Below, one piece after another: positions 21,775 to 31,850 of a stretch of 64,000 nt of DNA. Below the pieces are notes generated by a model, which was given only the letters and a program-made list of their open reading frames with translations, was not told the origin of the DNA and did not search any database. The DNA is taken from assembly GCA_028023455.1 (NCBI GenBank), contig JAQFVV010012395.1, positions 3,906,001 to 3,970,000 on the forward strand. The letters run 5' to 3'. Made by a program: the position numbers and the translations under genes. This stretch comes from Epiperipatus broadwayi (taxonomy: Eukaryota > Onychophora > Udeonychophora > Euonychophora > Peripatidae). Every line of letters begins with the position of its first letter. Within the stretch, counting starts at the first letter, position 1.

Positions 21775-22052
21775 GCCAATAAACATCACATGACCACCAC
21801 TTTTTATGCTTGTGTATAACTGTTTTAAAACAGGCAAAACTCACTATACATATTGCCACACACAGCCCTAAGATCTAGTTGCAGTGCTCTCAGATCCAAG
21901 GCTCCTCACTGATGAAGGCCACAAGCCAGAAACTAGTCTGGGATATTGGATGAGTAGGCACTAGATGGGGATTTTATGCACAAGCCTTCTGGCATCCATT
22001 GATTACTCTAGCTTGCTGTGTGTGGCAATACATAGTGAGTTTTGCCTGCTTT
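21775..22052 (+). mobile_element. Hammerhead-bearing foldback element (copy c)
   Basis: A 278-bp non-coding insert is bounded by a perfect 14-bp direct repeat AAGATAACTTTTAA (21761-21774 and 22053-22066). Inside are inverted arms, CAGGCAAAACTCACTATACAT and ATACATAGTGAGTTTTGCCTG, closing with CCACACACAG/CTGTGTGTGG. Between them lies the best-preserved hammerhead core of the window (21892-21951), followed by the family block CACTAGATGG...GCACAAGCCTTCTGGCATCC. The long target repeat points to target-primed reverse transcription and not a cut-and-paste transposase. Confidence 0.8.
21892..21951 (+). ncRNA. Type I hammerhead ribozyme candidate
   Basis: The order is the hammerhead one: stem I 5' strand ATCCAAG..CTCCTCA, core CUGAUGA (21909-21915), A-GGC-CACAA-GCC-A as a 3-bp stem II flanked by an A.A pair, GAAA (21929-21932), a C-UA-G mini stem III, then UC with predicted cleavage after 21938. 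The stem I 3' strand is UGGGAUAUUGGAU. The inner stem I pairs (one base bulged) and the outer ATCCAA/TTGGAT helix pairs six bases across an internal loop. Minimal stem III hammerheads of this kind are known in Penelope elements and animal retrozymes. Activity is inferred, not shown. Confidence 0.65.
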
Positions 22053-22427
22053 AAGATAACTTTTAATAATTCCTTCTCCACAAGATAAATAATGTTGATA
22101 TAATTGTAAAAACTTGCAACCAGACTAGTTTTCAGGAAAATGCTTATTGCCTACCTAATCAATATAAATTTCAATTAATTTTTATGTTCATAATTTTTGG
22201 CCAAAAAAGGTAGATTAGTAAAGCATGTAAAAAAATAAATACTGATATTAAATATATTTATATATACAGTATATCGATATTAAAAAAATTTTTTTAAACA
22301 ATATGCTATTTTAAAGACACTGTGAAATATAACTAATAAAACAAATGACTGCTGCAAAATTACTGTAATTATTATGTGGCAATATTTTTAAATAAGCTTA
22401 TTTTTAAATAAATTTTTAATAGTAATT

Positions 22428-22743
22428 GTATTTTTATATTGGTCTATTTCTATTATCTAATATGAGTATTGAATGTCCTCAGAAAAATTTAACTTTATTT
22501 AGATATTCCAAATACATTCAACTCTTAGTAATAGCACATCAAACAGGTTAGTATATGCACAATGTTTTAAGGTGTATTATTCTCCTCTATTTTTCAGGTG
22601 TTGCTGCCCTGACTAGTAACAGTACTAGCATGGGATTTGAACCTAGACCCTTAGATTCTTGAGTATTAAATTTTAAGGTAATGCTCTAACCAAACATTCA
22701 ATACTCATATTAGATGATTGAAATAGTCCATTATAAAAATACA
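22428..22743. mobile_element. TIR element with 49-bp inverted ends, containing an S2 SINE
   Basis: The left arm 22428-22475 (TGTATTTTTATATTGGTCTA...GAGTATTGAATG) is inverted at 22695-22743 with about four mismatches. The sequence between includes a minus-strand S2 SINE (22560-22694), so the SINE either sits in the element or was captured between arms. Non-coding. Confidence 0.7.
22560..22694 (-). mobile_element. tRNA-derived SINE, family S2, copy 2
   Basis: Minus strand: TTGGTTAGAGC (A-box-like) and GGTTCAAATCC (perfect B box), then the ATGCTAGTA...AGTCAGG body shared with 10600-10751. The tRNA part is too degenerate to fold as a working tRNA. Confidence 0.6.
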
Positions 22744-22837
22744 ACTAAAACACCATCATCATAAACCTCCAGGAAAACACTATTAATAATAATGTGTCAC
22801 TTTTATATATATAAATCTGGATATTTAAATAAAAGTG

Positions 22838-23408
22838 ATTCAGAAATCTAAACGTTTTTATTTTCTTACAAATTTTATTAATTGTAGTGATGACATGGTG
22901 CTTATCTGGTTTGGTGCAATGGTAGGGTATATAATGTGTACTCTAGTAAATTTGAGCAAGTGTCAAAAGACAAAGTAAAAAATGATTTTCTTATGTTTGA
23001 ATAAAAAAATATTTACAGTCAGACCATAATTTTAACAATGGAGTGATTCAGAAATCTAAACATTTATGTTTACATATTGATTTTACTATTTGTCATGGCA
23101 ACATGGCATCATTCTATTCAGTTTAGCACAATGGTAGAGTGTATTATATATATTTTTGTGTGCTTCTCTCGTTTTTTTTTTGTGCCGGCCTTTTCTTGGT
23201 TCCCCCCCCGACCGTGCGGGTCAGTGAGGTGCAAACGGTTTTGGTATATAATTTATAGTGCAAATTATTAAAGTATGAAAATTATAATTTAAAATATATA
23301 TATATATAACATATAACCAGTACATTTCAAGAATTTGTCACAAAACTAAATAAAAAATTACTCTTTCATATTTAAATAAAAAATATTTACAATCAGAACA
23401 TGTTTTTA
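22838..23408 (+). repeat. Tandem repeat, units of about 206 and 365 bp
   Basis: Both units begin GATTCAGAAATCTAAAC (22838+ and 23044+). Both carry CATGG(T/C)..AT..GGT(T)TGGTGCAATGGTAG-like blocks and AAAAAATATTTACAGTCAGA. The second unit is longer because it contains a G/C-rich insert (about 23165-23245). A third partial start is near 23409. Confidence 0.65.
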
Positions 23409-23449
23409 ATAATGGAATAATTTGAAAATGTAAAAATTATCATATATAT

Positions 23450-23911
23450 ATAACAAAACTTAAATATATTCCAAACAACGGTAAACAATTTATAATACAA
23501 TATAAATAAAAACTCAATAAAAACTCATAAAGAAATATTTTCGATTATATTCATAATCATTTTCAACTCAACTTTCAAAATGGAATCATCTATTACCAAC
23601 CGGAAACACATGTCGATTTAAATATCCCACAATTCATTAATCTTAACATTTTGCTGACTGTCTGTTTATTATTGTATTTTTATACCTACTAATAAAAACT
23701 GCCCCATTAATTTTTCTTTTTTCATTATCTCTCTCTTGTCCTAAAATTTTTATTTTATTTATATCAAAATATTTTTAGTATTTTGAAAGTTGAGTTGAAA
23801 ATGATTATGAATATAATCGAAAATATTTCTTTATGAGTTTTTATTGAGTTTTTATTTATATTGTATTATAAATTGTTTACCGTTGTTTGGAATATATTTA
23901 AGTTTTGTTAT
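23450..23911. mobile_element. Perfect 132-bp inverted repeat around a 198-bp spacer
   Basis: Positions 23450-23581 and 23780-23911 are exact reverse complements as I read them, including CCAAACAACGGTAAACAA and CGATTATATTCATAATCA. Everything around is diverged, so perfect arms imply recent origin or gene conversion. The spacer (23582-23779) has no open frame. An (AT)n tract lies on the left and a truncated LINE begins just to the right. It could be a young long-TIR MITE or a hairpin-forming foldback; no target duplication is evident. Confidence 0.8.
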
Positions 23912-23954
23912 TGTATTATTGATATTAGCGGACATTTATTTTGTTTTATATATA

Positions 23955-24378
23955 TATATATTTACCAGTTCTTACTTATGGATCTGAGACTTGGACACTC
24001 AATAGAAGAGCAATACAGGGACTTCAGACCACTCAAAGAAGTATGGAGAGATGTATGTTGGAAGTAACAAGAAGAGATCGAAAATGCAATGTATGGGTAA
24101 GAGAACAAACGGGTGTTACTGGCCTCATTAAAAAAATTAAAAGATTGAAGTGGAGTTGGGCTGGACATATTGCTAGAAGAGATGATAATAGATGGACAAT
24201 TGTAATTTTAAACTGGATTCCAAGAGATTGTAAAAGACCCAAAAAGAGACCACATGTGAGATGGATGGATGAAATAAGAAAGTGTGCATGGGTAATGTGG
24301 AGAAGAGAAGCTAAAGATCGGAGAAGATGGATTAAACTTGGAGAGACCTTCATCCTGCAGTGGATTGATAATGGCTGA
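23955..24378 (+). pseudogene. 5'-truncated RTE-like LINE, intact C-terminal frame
   Basis: An open frame from about 23960 to 24378 encodes the C-terminal part of a LINE polyprotein: LTYGSETWTLNRRAI, MERCMLEVTRRDRKCN, LKWSWAGHIARRDDNRWT, RPHVRWMDEIRK and a final ILQWIDNG. It lies downstream of the RT catalytic core, so endonuclease and palm are absent. The 3' end is a short GATGATGATGA run, as in the copy ending at 36719. The frame is unbroken, unlike its paralogues, suggesting a younger insertion. It starts directly after (TA)n, the truncation point. No promoter or function expected. Confidence 0.8.
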
Positions 24379-24399
24379 TAATGATGATGATGAAGATAT

Positions 24400-25070
24400 A
24401 TATATATATTATTATTATTAATTATTGTGGTGATACAGTGCTGCCAATGATAAAGCATATTTGTACCACCAAAGAATGTGATACCCACATATGATTGTTC
24501 TACACCACTATAAATTACAATGTAATAATAATAATTAGAAATAATATCAATTATTACAAATAATATTAATTTATTATCAAAAAAAAATATCTGAAAAACC
24601 AATATAAAATATCAATTCCAAGTAGAAACATGGAAATGTATTAATTTGTCAAAGATTTGTGTTGTATACTCTCTAGTAATTTTAAATATCTTATACCGGA
24701 TTCTAAGTGGTCTTCTATGGAATAAGAATATGGTTTTGACTTAATTATATTCATTATCAAAAATGTAGACTCGTATAGGTAGATGGAGTAAAAAAATGAT
24801 CTTAAATGTAAATATTTTTACATTTGAATAGTTTTAATTGATTAGATTTCAGAGTGATTTTTATGTTCTGAACTATTTGCTCTTAAAATTATTTTGTTAT
24901 GCAGGAAAGAAAATTCATTTTTTTCTGCAGATAAAGGAAGTATATTATTTATATTTTTAATCACTTGTGCCCCATCAACATTGCCAAATAATTCATGAAA
25001 AAAACTATTGGCCCTAGTCTAGTAAATTCTTGGAAATATCTCTCAAATTTAGAATAAGTAGTATTTAATA
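24400..25070. other. AT-rich stretch, no gene
   Basis: (TA)n and (TAA)n tracts near 24400, then unique AT-rich sequence. The long minus-strand frame at 24033-24602 is antisense to the LINE fragment and not a gene. Confidence 0.4.
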
Positions 25071-25074
25071 AGAT

Positions 25075-25655
25075 ATTATTTTATATAGCTCTATGTTTTA
25101 ATACTGTAATAGTGAAATTAGTGATTAAGCCAGTGCACATGCACTTTAAAAATAAATTATAAATGAATACTCTCACTTTTTCCAGACACAAGATATAGTA
25201 TTTTAGAAAGAATGAAAAGAATCCACTCATTCTTCCGACCCAAACATTTATGTATGGGAAAATCTTAAGCATATGGAAATGAGAGTGTGAAGATGTTAAG
25301 CAATCACTTTAAATTACATTTGTTATGTTTGAAAAAATGATGCCTGCAAAATCTTTACAATTTATGATGATGCGTCATTCTGTAGTTGAAATTAAACATA
25401 TACTGTATAATGAGATATTATTTTATATAGTGCTATGTTTTAATACTGTAATAGTGAAATTAGTGATTAAGCCAATGCACATGCACTTTAAAGATAACTT
25501 ATAAAATGAATACTCTCATTTTTTCCAGACACAAGATATAGTATTTTAGAAAGAATAGAATGAATCCACCATTCTTTCGACCCAAACATTTATGTATGGG
25601 TAAATCTTAAGCATATGGAAATGAGAGCATGAAGGTGTTAAGCAATCACTTTTAT
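25075..25655 (+). repeat. Dispersed repeat R1, copies 2 and 3 in tandem
   Basis: Units at about 25075-25320 and 25408-25655 share nearly all bases, for example GTGATTAAGCC, GCACATGCACTTTAAA, ACCCAAACATTTATGTATGGG and AAGCATATGGAAATGAGAG. They are about 333 bp apart. More complete than the copies at 20849 and 45530. Confidence 0.8.
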
Positions 25656-26130
25656 TATTATTTCTTTATAAATATTTATTTTGTTAAATGTACTTTCACT
25701 TTTTTACAATTCATCAGAAATATTTTAAAGTATTAACATGTCCAATCATTTCGAAAATTGTTTTGTTTCTTCCTTGCAATTGTAAATTCAATTTAAAATG
25801 GTTAATTTTGACAACAATGAAACGAAATACAGCAAATGTCAACACTAACTTTAATGTACACTTCATCTTTAATTTTAAAAAATAATATATCTTTTATAAT
25901 AAGATCTCGAATCTTTGTTAAAATTATTTATTGACTTAACCAATTATCACACTCAAGTCATTTTCTTTTAACTAAAAACATTCTTCCCTGAAAATCTTTT
26001 ACCTCAAATAGAGTTCAAATTTTTATGCAGATATGCAACAGACAGCCTTCTGGTGAATAATACAATGTTTTTTTTATGATGAACTGCCTTGTTGTGCTGA
26101 TGTGGCTGATTTGTTCCACCAGGTAAGTTA
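25656..26130. other. AT-rich stretch, no gene
   Basis: Nothing recognised; low-complexity T-rich and A-rich runs. Confidence 0.3.
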
Positions 26131-26136
26131 AAGTTT

Positions 26137-26755
26137 TTTATATTTTTAATCACATCTGGAAAAATTTCTGTTGCTGGAGAATATTTTCTTAGTGAATGGA
26201 AAAGAAAAGAGAGTTGGAGTGAAAAGAAATAGATTTAATTGGATTTGGAAAGATCAAGAAAAATATTGTTTTAATTTGAAAAGTGATTTGATATGCTGAC
26301 ATTTTAAAAATAAAAGAAATTTTGTGTGTTTACTGCATGAAGGCTTTACAACTAAGTCATATGTAAGCTTAGTTGGATTTTAGAAGATTTGCTATTTAAA
26401 AAAAGAGATGATGTTTGCATGTGTTTATCGATTACCTGGAAAAATTTCTGTTGATGGAGAATATTTGCTTAGTGAATGGAAAAGGAAAGAGGTTGGAATT
26501 GGATTTGGAAAGACGAAGAAAAATATGGCTAACATTTGGAAAATGATTCGATACACTGACATTTTAAATATAAAAGGAAAAAAACATTTTGTGTGTTTTA
26601 CTGCAAGAAGTCTTTAAAACTAAGTCATACATAAGTTAGAAAGTTTGCTATTATAAAAAGTTTTAATTTAAATCTAAGAGAGTGGTTTATTTGAGAAAGA
26701 GATAATATTTGAAGTGTAAATTTAGGTTGAGCATGTGTTTATCGATTGCCATTTA
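26137..26755 (+). repeat. Tandem 5' monomers of the long LINE
   Basis: Two units of about 280-310 bp (from about 26151 and 26433) share CTGGAAAAATTTCTGTTG(C/A)TGGAGAATATTT and TTAGTGAATGGAAAAG. A third partial unit starts GCATGTGTTTATCGATTGCC (26731), matching 26418. They lie directly before the ORF1 relic, so they may be promoter monomers of the kind known for some mammalian L1 LINEs. That role is inference from position. Confidence 0.55.
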
Positions 26756-27119
26756 AAAAAAAAAAATTTTTTTTCCCCTTTTGTATAAAGAGGTTTGAAG
26801 AGTGATAAAAAAATCAAAATGAGTAGGGGAATTGAAAAATAAGGAAATATGGATTGAATTTGTATTCTACAATGTATGTATGATAGTCAGAAGGAAATTA
26901 GGAGTGCTTTGGTAGAGTGTATAGTATATGATAAGGTTTTCCATTTGAAATGCTTAAATAATACTAGGGATGATGTAAAAGGGGCATGATCGTGTAGGTC
27001 ATGTGTAAATATGATAAACGAGGTAAAAAAATGTTTTTAAGTGTAAATAATTTAAAGAAAGTCAGGAGAAATGGAGCAAAATGTAGAAAAGAATTATAGA
27101 ATAGAATATATATTTAATA

Positions 27120-27835
27120 GAGTGAAGAGATATGGATGACAAAATAAGTAGTGCAATGGAGATAGTTAGGCAAAGAATAAATAAGATAGAGAAAGAGGTA
27201 AAAGATGTAGAAGTAAAAGTAAAGGCATTAGACATGAAATGTGAGCAGATTAAGGAATTAATGAATAAAAACAATAAAAAAAAAGTAGACAAGGAAGTCC
27301 AGAAGATGGAAGAGAATGTTACAGATGAAGTAGGGAAAGAAAACTATGAGGTAGTCTTGATAGTGGACTCACTAATTAGAGGATGTGGAAATTTCTTGCA
27401 AGAGAAAATAGAAATAGGTATGTAAGAGTATATTTGCTTGGAAGCTAAAATTAGTAATGTTACAGATAAGGTAAAGAAACAGGGGAGTAGAGATGTGTTA
27501 TGGTAGAAACAAATAATTTGTCAGAGTTATCAGAGAGGGTAATGGATGAGTACAAAGAATTGATTAATAATTTGAAGGTTAAAAGAAGAGTAGGATTAGT
27601 TGAATTATCATCAAGATTTGGTAATAGGTATATGTCAGATAGGGCATGTTCTACAAATGAGAGATTGAAAAAATTATGCAAGAAAAATAATGTTATGTTT
27701 AGGGATGGGTGGGATTTTTAAAAAATTAAGAGGGAGTTATATAGTAAAAATGGATTGCATTTAACAAAGCAAGGAAGTGAAGCATTAGGGGGTTTGATTT
27801 ATAAAAAATATTATAGTTCAGGAAATATATAAAGG
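27120..27835 (+). pseudogene. LINE ORF1 relic: coiled coil plus SGNH/esterase-like domain
   Basis: The first frame (27132-27425) is rich in heptad-like K/E/I/V residues (IVRQRINKIEKEVKDVEVKV), as in a coiled coil. It continues into VVLIVDSLIRGCGNF, like the GDSL block of SGNH hydrolases with G changed to V. After frameshifts a second part (27500-27835) gives VGLVELSSRFGNRYM and a late NGLHLTKQG, the usual place of the catalytic Asp-x-x-His block. ORF1 proteins with a coiled coil and an esterase-like domain are known in CR1/L2-group LINEs and bind LINE RNA. Several stops and shifts make this copy non-functional. Confidence 0.6.
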
Positions 27836-28079
27836 GAGGTAGAATTTTTAATTACAGTATTATTAAAAAGAAATTTAAGAATGTAAGAAGTAAACAAATG
27901 GTAGCTGATTCAGATACAAATGTAGATGTAGAGAGGGAATGGGTCTGTAAAAGTAATGATAAACAAGCTAATTACAAATGTAATAGAGGAAAAAGAATCA
28001 AAAGAATTTATAAAATTATAGTAAAAAAGAAAGAAATGGTTAAAATTTAATATTTCAATATGCAAGATGATAGGAGACC

Positions 28080-28720
28080 AGAAAAGTGGCTAGAATTAAA
28101 CAAGCAGTTAAAAATTAAGCGCTTGAGGTATTAGCAATAGTAGAAACATATCTGAGAGAAAAAAACTTACACTAAAAGATTTAGTATAGCAGGATATAAA
28201 TAGAAAAGGAGAAAAAGAAGAGTTTGTGATACAGGAGTTATGTCAAAAAAAAAATTTAAATACTGTAAAGTGTCAAGAACATTTGTGGTTTAAGATAAAG
28301 TTAGGAAGCAAAGAATGGATGGTGACTTTAGTGTATATGGCCACTGGAAATAAAACTATAATGGAATGGAACAATAGCCTATATGAATGCCTAGTTAAAG
28401 ATATACAGAGTTTAAGGGGGGAATTAATGGTTATAGGAAATATGAATAGGCATATTGAAGAAATTGATGATGTGGATAACAAGAATGAACCCGCTTTTTA
28501 AGATTTTTTGACAGAGAGTGAATTTGAGTATTGGAAATTTATCAAATGTTTGTGAGGGGCAATGCACATGGTCTAGAAATACTATATTTTATCTGATAGA
28601 TTATGTATTAATAGAGAAAGAGGAAATGAATAAAATACAGAAAATTAAAATGTTTGATAATAAAGAGGGTATGTAATAGTGATCATAATTACTTTATAAT
28701 AGAAATGGTTAGTAATGTGA
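28080..28720 (+). pseudogene. LINE APE-type endonuclease relic
   Basis: Collinear fragments of an apurinic-like endonuclease: LEVLAIVETYLRE (the AxVET motif with the catalytic Glu), VTLVYMATGNKT, ELMVIGNMNRHI (the GDFN motif with Asp changed to Asn), CTWSR...LIDYVL and SDHNYF (the catalytic SDH block). The reading frame shifts at least twice and has stops. This domain would nick target DNA to prime reverse transcription. It sits between the ORF1 relic and the RT relic in the correct LINE order. Confidence 0.75.
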
Positions 28721-29079
28721 TGTAAAGTAGTAATAAAAGTAGAAAGGATTGTAAAAGATGTGAATGGGGAATGAATAATAAGAATAAGTTAGAAGACTAT
28801 GAAATAAAAGTAGAAGAAATCATAGAAGGGTTTGTTGGGGATGAATATAAGGATTGGTGTGGTAAAGTAGAAAAAGTGGCAAATAGGTTTTAGGTGAGAA
28901 TATTCAGAAGAATAAAAGTAATAGAAAAGTGAGAATTAGTAAAAGTGTAATAGAGGGGGGAAAGTATGCAGAGGATATAAATGTGCTATTAAAAATAAAG
29001 AAAGTGAAAAAGATGTTAATATTAAATGGGAAAACTATTTTTAAAAAAGTAGTTGGCTAAAATAGATAATTATAGAGAG

Positions 29080-31360
29080 AAAATGAAATTAAATAGTAAA
29101 TTATTGGAGGTTAATAAAAGTAGAAGAGATGGGAGTAAAATTTTTTGGAAATATATTAAAAGAAGGAATAAGCAAATAGTTTATACTTTGTGGCTAATTA
29201 TGAATCAAAATATATAAAATGCGCTAACATGCACAAGCACACAAAGCTAAAAACAAATAAAGCAAATATATATTATTTTAATATCTATTCATTACATGGC
29301 TAAGCGCTTTCAAGGTTCAAGCCCTCATAATCATAGCCGTATTACAAAATATAATAAATTGACTCGGAGTGATGCAAATTTATGCAAATGAAATAATTAT
29401 GCATTCCATTTCTTGGATATTTTGTAGCAAGAAGGAATATAGAGGAGTGAGAAATAATATTATTAAATGATGAAAAAGAAGAGTGTAGCTCTAGAGAAGA
29501 ATTAGAGACAATTTTAAATGAGTATGTGATGGATAGAGAAAAGATGTTAAATGTGAAAAACAGAACTGATAAAAAACCTAAAAGCGCATAATTATGGAAA
29601 TATTGTTTTTACCAAAAATGGATTGAATGAGACAGGGAAGAAATTGAAAAGTGAAAAGAGAAGAGGGTTAGATGGATGGACAGCAGACATAGTGATGAAT
29701 TTGAGAAATAGGGCAAAATTAAATCTATCATGTTTTAATAAGATGGTATAAAAGAGAGAATTTCTAGATAGCTTGAATAATACAAGAGTAAGTTATTATA
29801 TAAAGGAAAGAGTAATGACCATAGAAAGATAAACAATTATAGACAGGTAGTAGTAATGTCAATGTTATGTAAAGCTTTTGCATATATGGTGTCTGGAAGA
29901 ATTGGAAAATGGATAGAAGAAAATAAGGTAGTGGGAGAAATGCAAGATGATTTTAGAATGGATATGCATATAAGGAGATAGTTTATTTGTAGTCACACAA
30001 CTTATAGATATGGGTAAGTATGCAGGTAGACAGTTATATATGATTTTTATAGGTATAAATAAGGCATATGATAGAGTAAATAGAAATAGATTATGGGTAA
30101 GTTTAGTAAATTTGGGAATGAATGGAGCTTTAGTGTTTTTTATTAAGAGATTGTAAAAAAATAATTACTATATGTATCAATTAGGAAATATAAAATCAGA
30201 ATTAAAAATGGTGTGGGACAAAGGCAAGAATGCCCTATTTCACCTATTTTGTATTTGTTATATTTGAGAGAGATAGAGGGAGCAGTATAAAGACTAGGAA
30301 GAAGAATAGAGATATCATTAATAGATGACAAAGGAATGTATATATATCAGGTCTTTTATTTGATGATAACTTCTTGTGTGCAGAAAGTAGAGATGATATG
30401 AAAGTTATGAGATTAAATTTAGTGAAGAAATATCAAAAGTAATAATGATAAATGCTGGGGAAAGAGAAAAGAAAGAATTTTTATTGGGGGATTTAAAGTT
30501 AAATGTGGTGAATGGGTTTAACTATTTGGGAATTATCTTAAGTAATCAGAGATATTGCTTGGATGTTGGGGGAGGGGGGGAATGAAAACTGAAGCAAAGA
30601 AAAGAAAGGACTGAAAAAAAAATTAACAGTGTTTTCATATGATAAATTTGATGTAACAAAAATTGTATGGAAGAGAATGACAGTAACAGAGTTAACTTAT
30701 GGTAACAATGCATTATGTGTTAATAAAGGGGTTTTACATTACTTAGAGAAAGTACAAAGAGAAATAGGAAGACATGCATTAGATATAGATGGATGGACTG
30801 CAAAGGAGGCAATTCAAAGGGAAATGGGATGGTCAAGTTTTTTATATGAGAAATGCAAAAATAAAAATATCTGGTAGGTTGCAATGTATGGATAGTAAGA
30901 ACATAGCCAAAATAGTGTTTAATTGGGTTATGAGTAAAAGACAGCCAACAAGATGGGTGAGAAAGACAGTGTAGTATGCAAAAAAAAAGATTTTATGGCT
31001 GTATATGATTGTGCTAAAAGAATTGTTGTGTGTCATAGTGGCAAAGAATGGAATAGATATTAATAAATAATAGGGAGTTGGAAAGATGGAGAACTAGTAT
31101 GGAAAGTAAAAAATGTTTAAATATAAATATAGAAATAAGCAGAATATTGGGGGTGAATTAATTTAAAATAATAGCAACAAAGTAGTTTACTATTTGAGAC
31201 TTGAACATGATTATTAGCAATAAAGATATGTACACATGAATAAAAAAAATTGAGTGATTTAGTCTGCAAGTTATGTGAGGAAGGCATTGAAAATATTAGG
31301 CATCTGCTATAATGAAGTTGTAGAAGAATAAATATGAACAAAGTGATTATACAAAATATG
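29080..31360 (+). pseudogene. LINE reverse transcriptase and C-terminal domain relic
   Basis: Fragments in order: FWKYIKRRNKQ (about 29150); an insertion of unrelated sequence, about 29185-29420; EECSSREELETILNEY; GLDGWTADIV; NNYRQVVVMSMLCKAFAYM; INKAYDRVNRNRLW (RT block with the first catalytic Asp region); CPISPILYLLYL; and LLFDDNFLCAES, where the ADD palm motif is damaged. Then come LEKVQREIGRHALDI, AIQREMGWSSF and a terminal CKLCEEGIENIRHLL, a Cys/His motif typical of LINE C-termini. Many stops and frame changes, so it is dead. The 3' boundary near 31600 is not sharp. Confidence 0.75.
29185..29420. other. Unidentified insertion inside the LINE RT relic
   Basis: RT homology stops and resumes across this segment. 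It contains GGTTCAAGCCC (29315-29325), a B-box-like sequence, preceded by GGCTAAGCGC. It may be a truncated SINE, but no second copy is in the window. Confidence 0.35.
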
Positions 31361-31654
31361 GGTCCTTCATTTTTAGGTTGTGTTTGGAAAAGATAAGGAG
31401 GATCTAGATATAAAGGCCATAGAGTGAAAAATGGGATAAAGAAAAATGGAGAATATAGAAAAAAATGTAGGGTGAGGAATGGAAAAAGAAGGGAATGTGG
31501 TCACCAGGTTTCTTTGGGCATGTGGCTGATATTCTTGATTTTGATAAAGAAGAAGCCATAGTGCATTGCATTGCATCATTGTTAAAGTAAACCTGGGAAA
31601 TCATCATTACATAGCCAAAAAAATTATTGATTCTTTAAATCCTTGATATCAATT

Positions 31655-31850
31655 ATCATCCAGTCATATCTTCAGTTAGTTGTTCAACCACATCAGAATT
31701 TATAATTTCTGTATAATTTATGACAGTTCTGTGGGAAATATGCACATCTTTTATTATGGAAATAATTTCATTTTTGTTCTTGAATGAAGTAAATAATTGA
31801 TCAGTGGTTTTATAAAATCCTTTTTTTATTATTTCTCCATCAGAGAGAAA
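31655..31850 (+). repeat. Dispersed direct repeat R2, copy 1
   Basis: It matches 34605-34790 in order: ATATCTTCAG(T/C)TAGTTGTTCAACCA, AATTTCTGTA-AAT, ACAGTTCT(G)TG, TTATGGAAATAATTT, TCTTGAAT(G/T)AA. About 190 bp, diverged, non-coding. Confidence 0.65.

Noticed and set aside
23165-23245. Hammerhead on the minus strand starting GCACCTCACTGA
   Set aside because: CUGA is followed by CCC, so the core is not present; kept only as an odd G/C-rich insert.
24033-24602. 189-codon minus-strand frame
   Set aside because: Antisense to the LINE C-terminal fragment at 23955-24378; no motif of its own.
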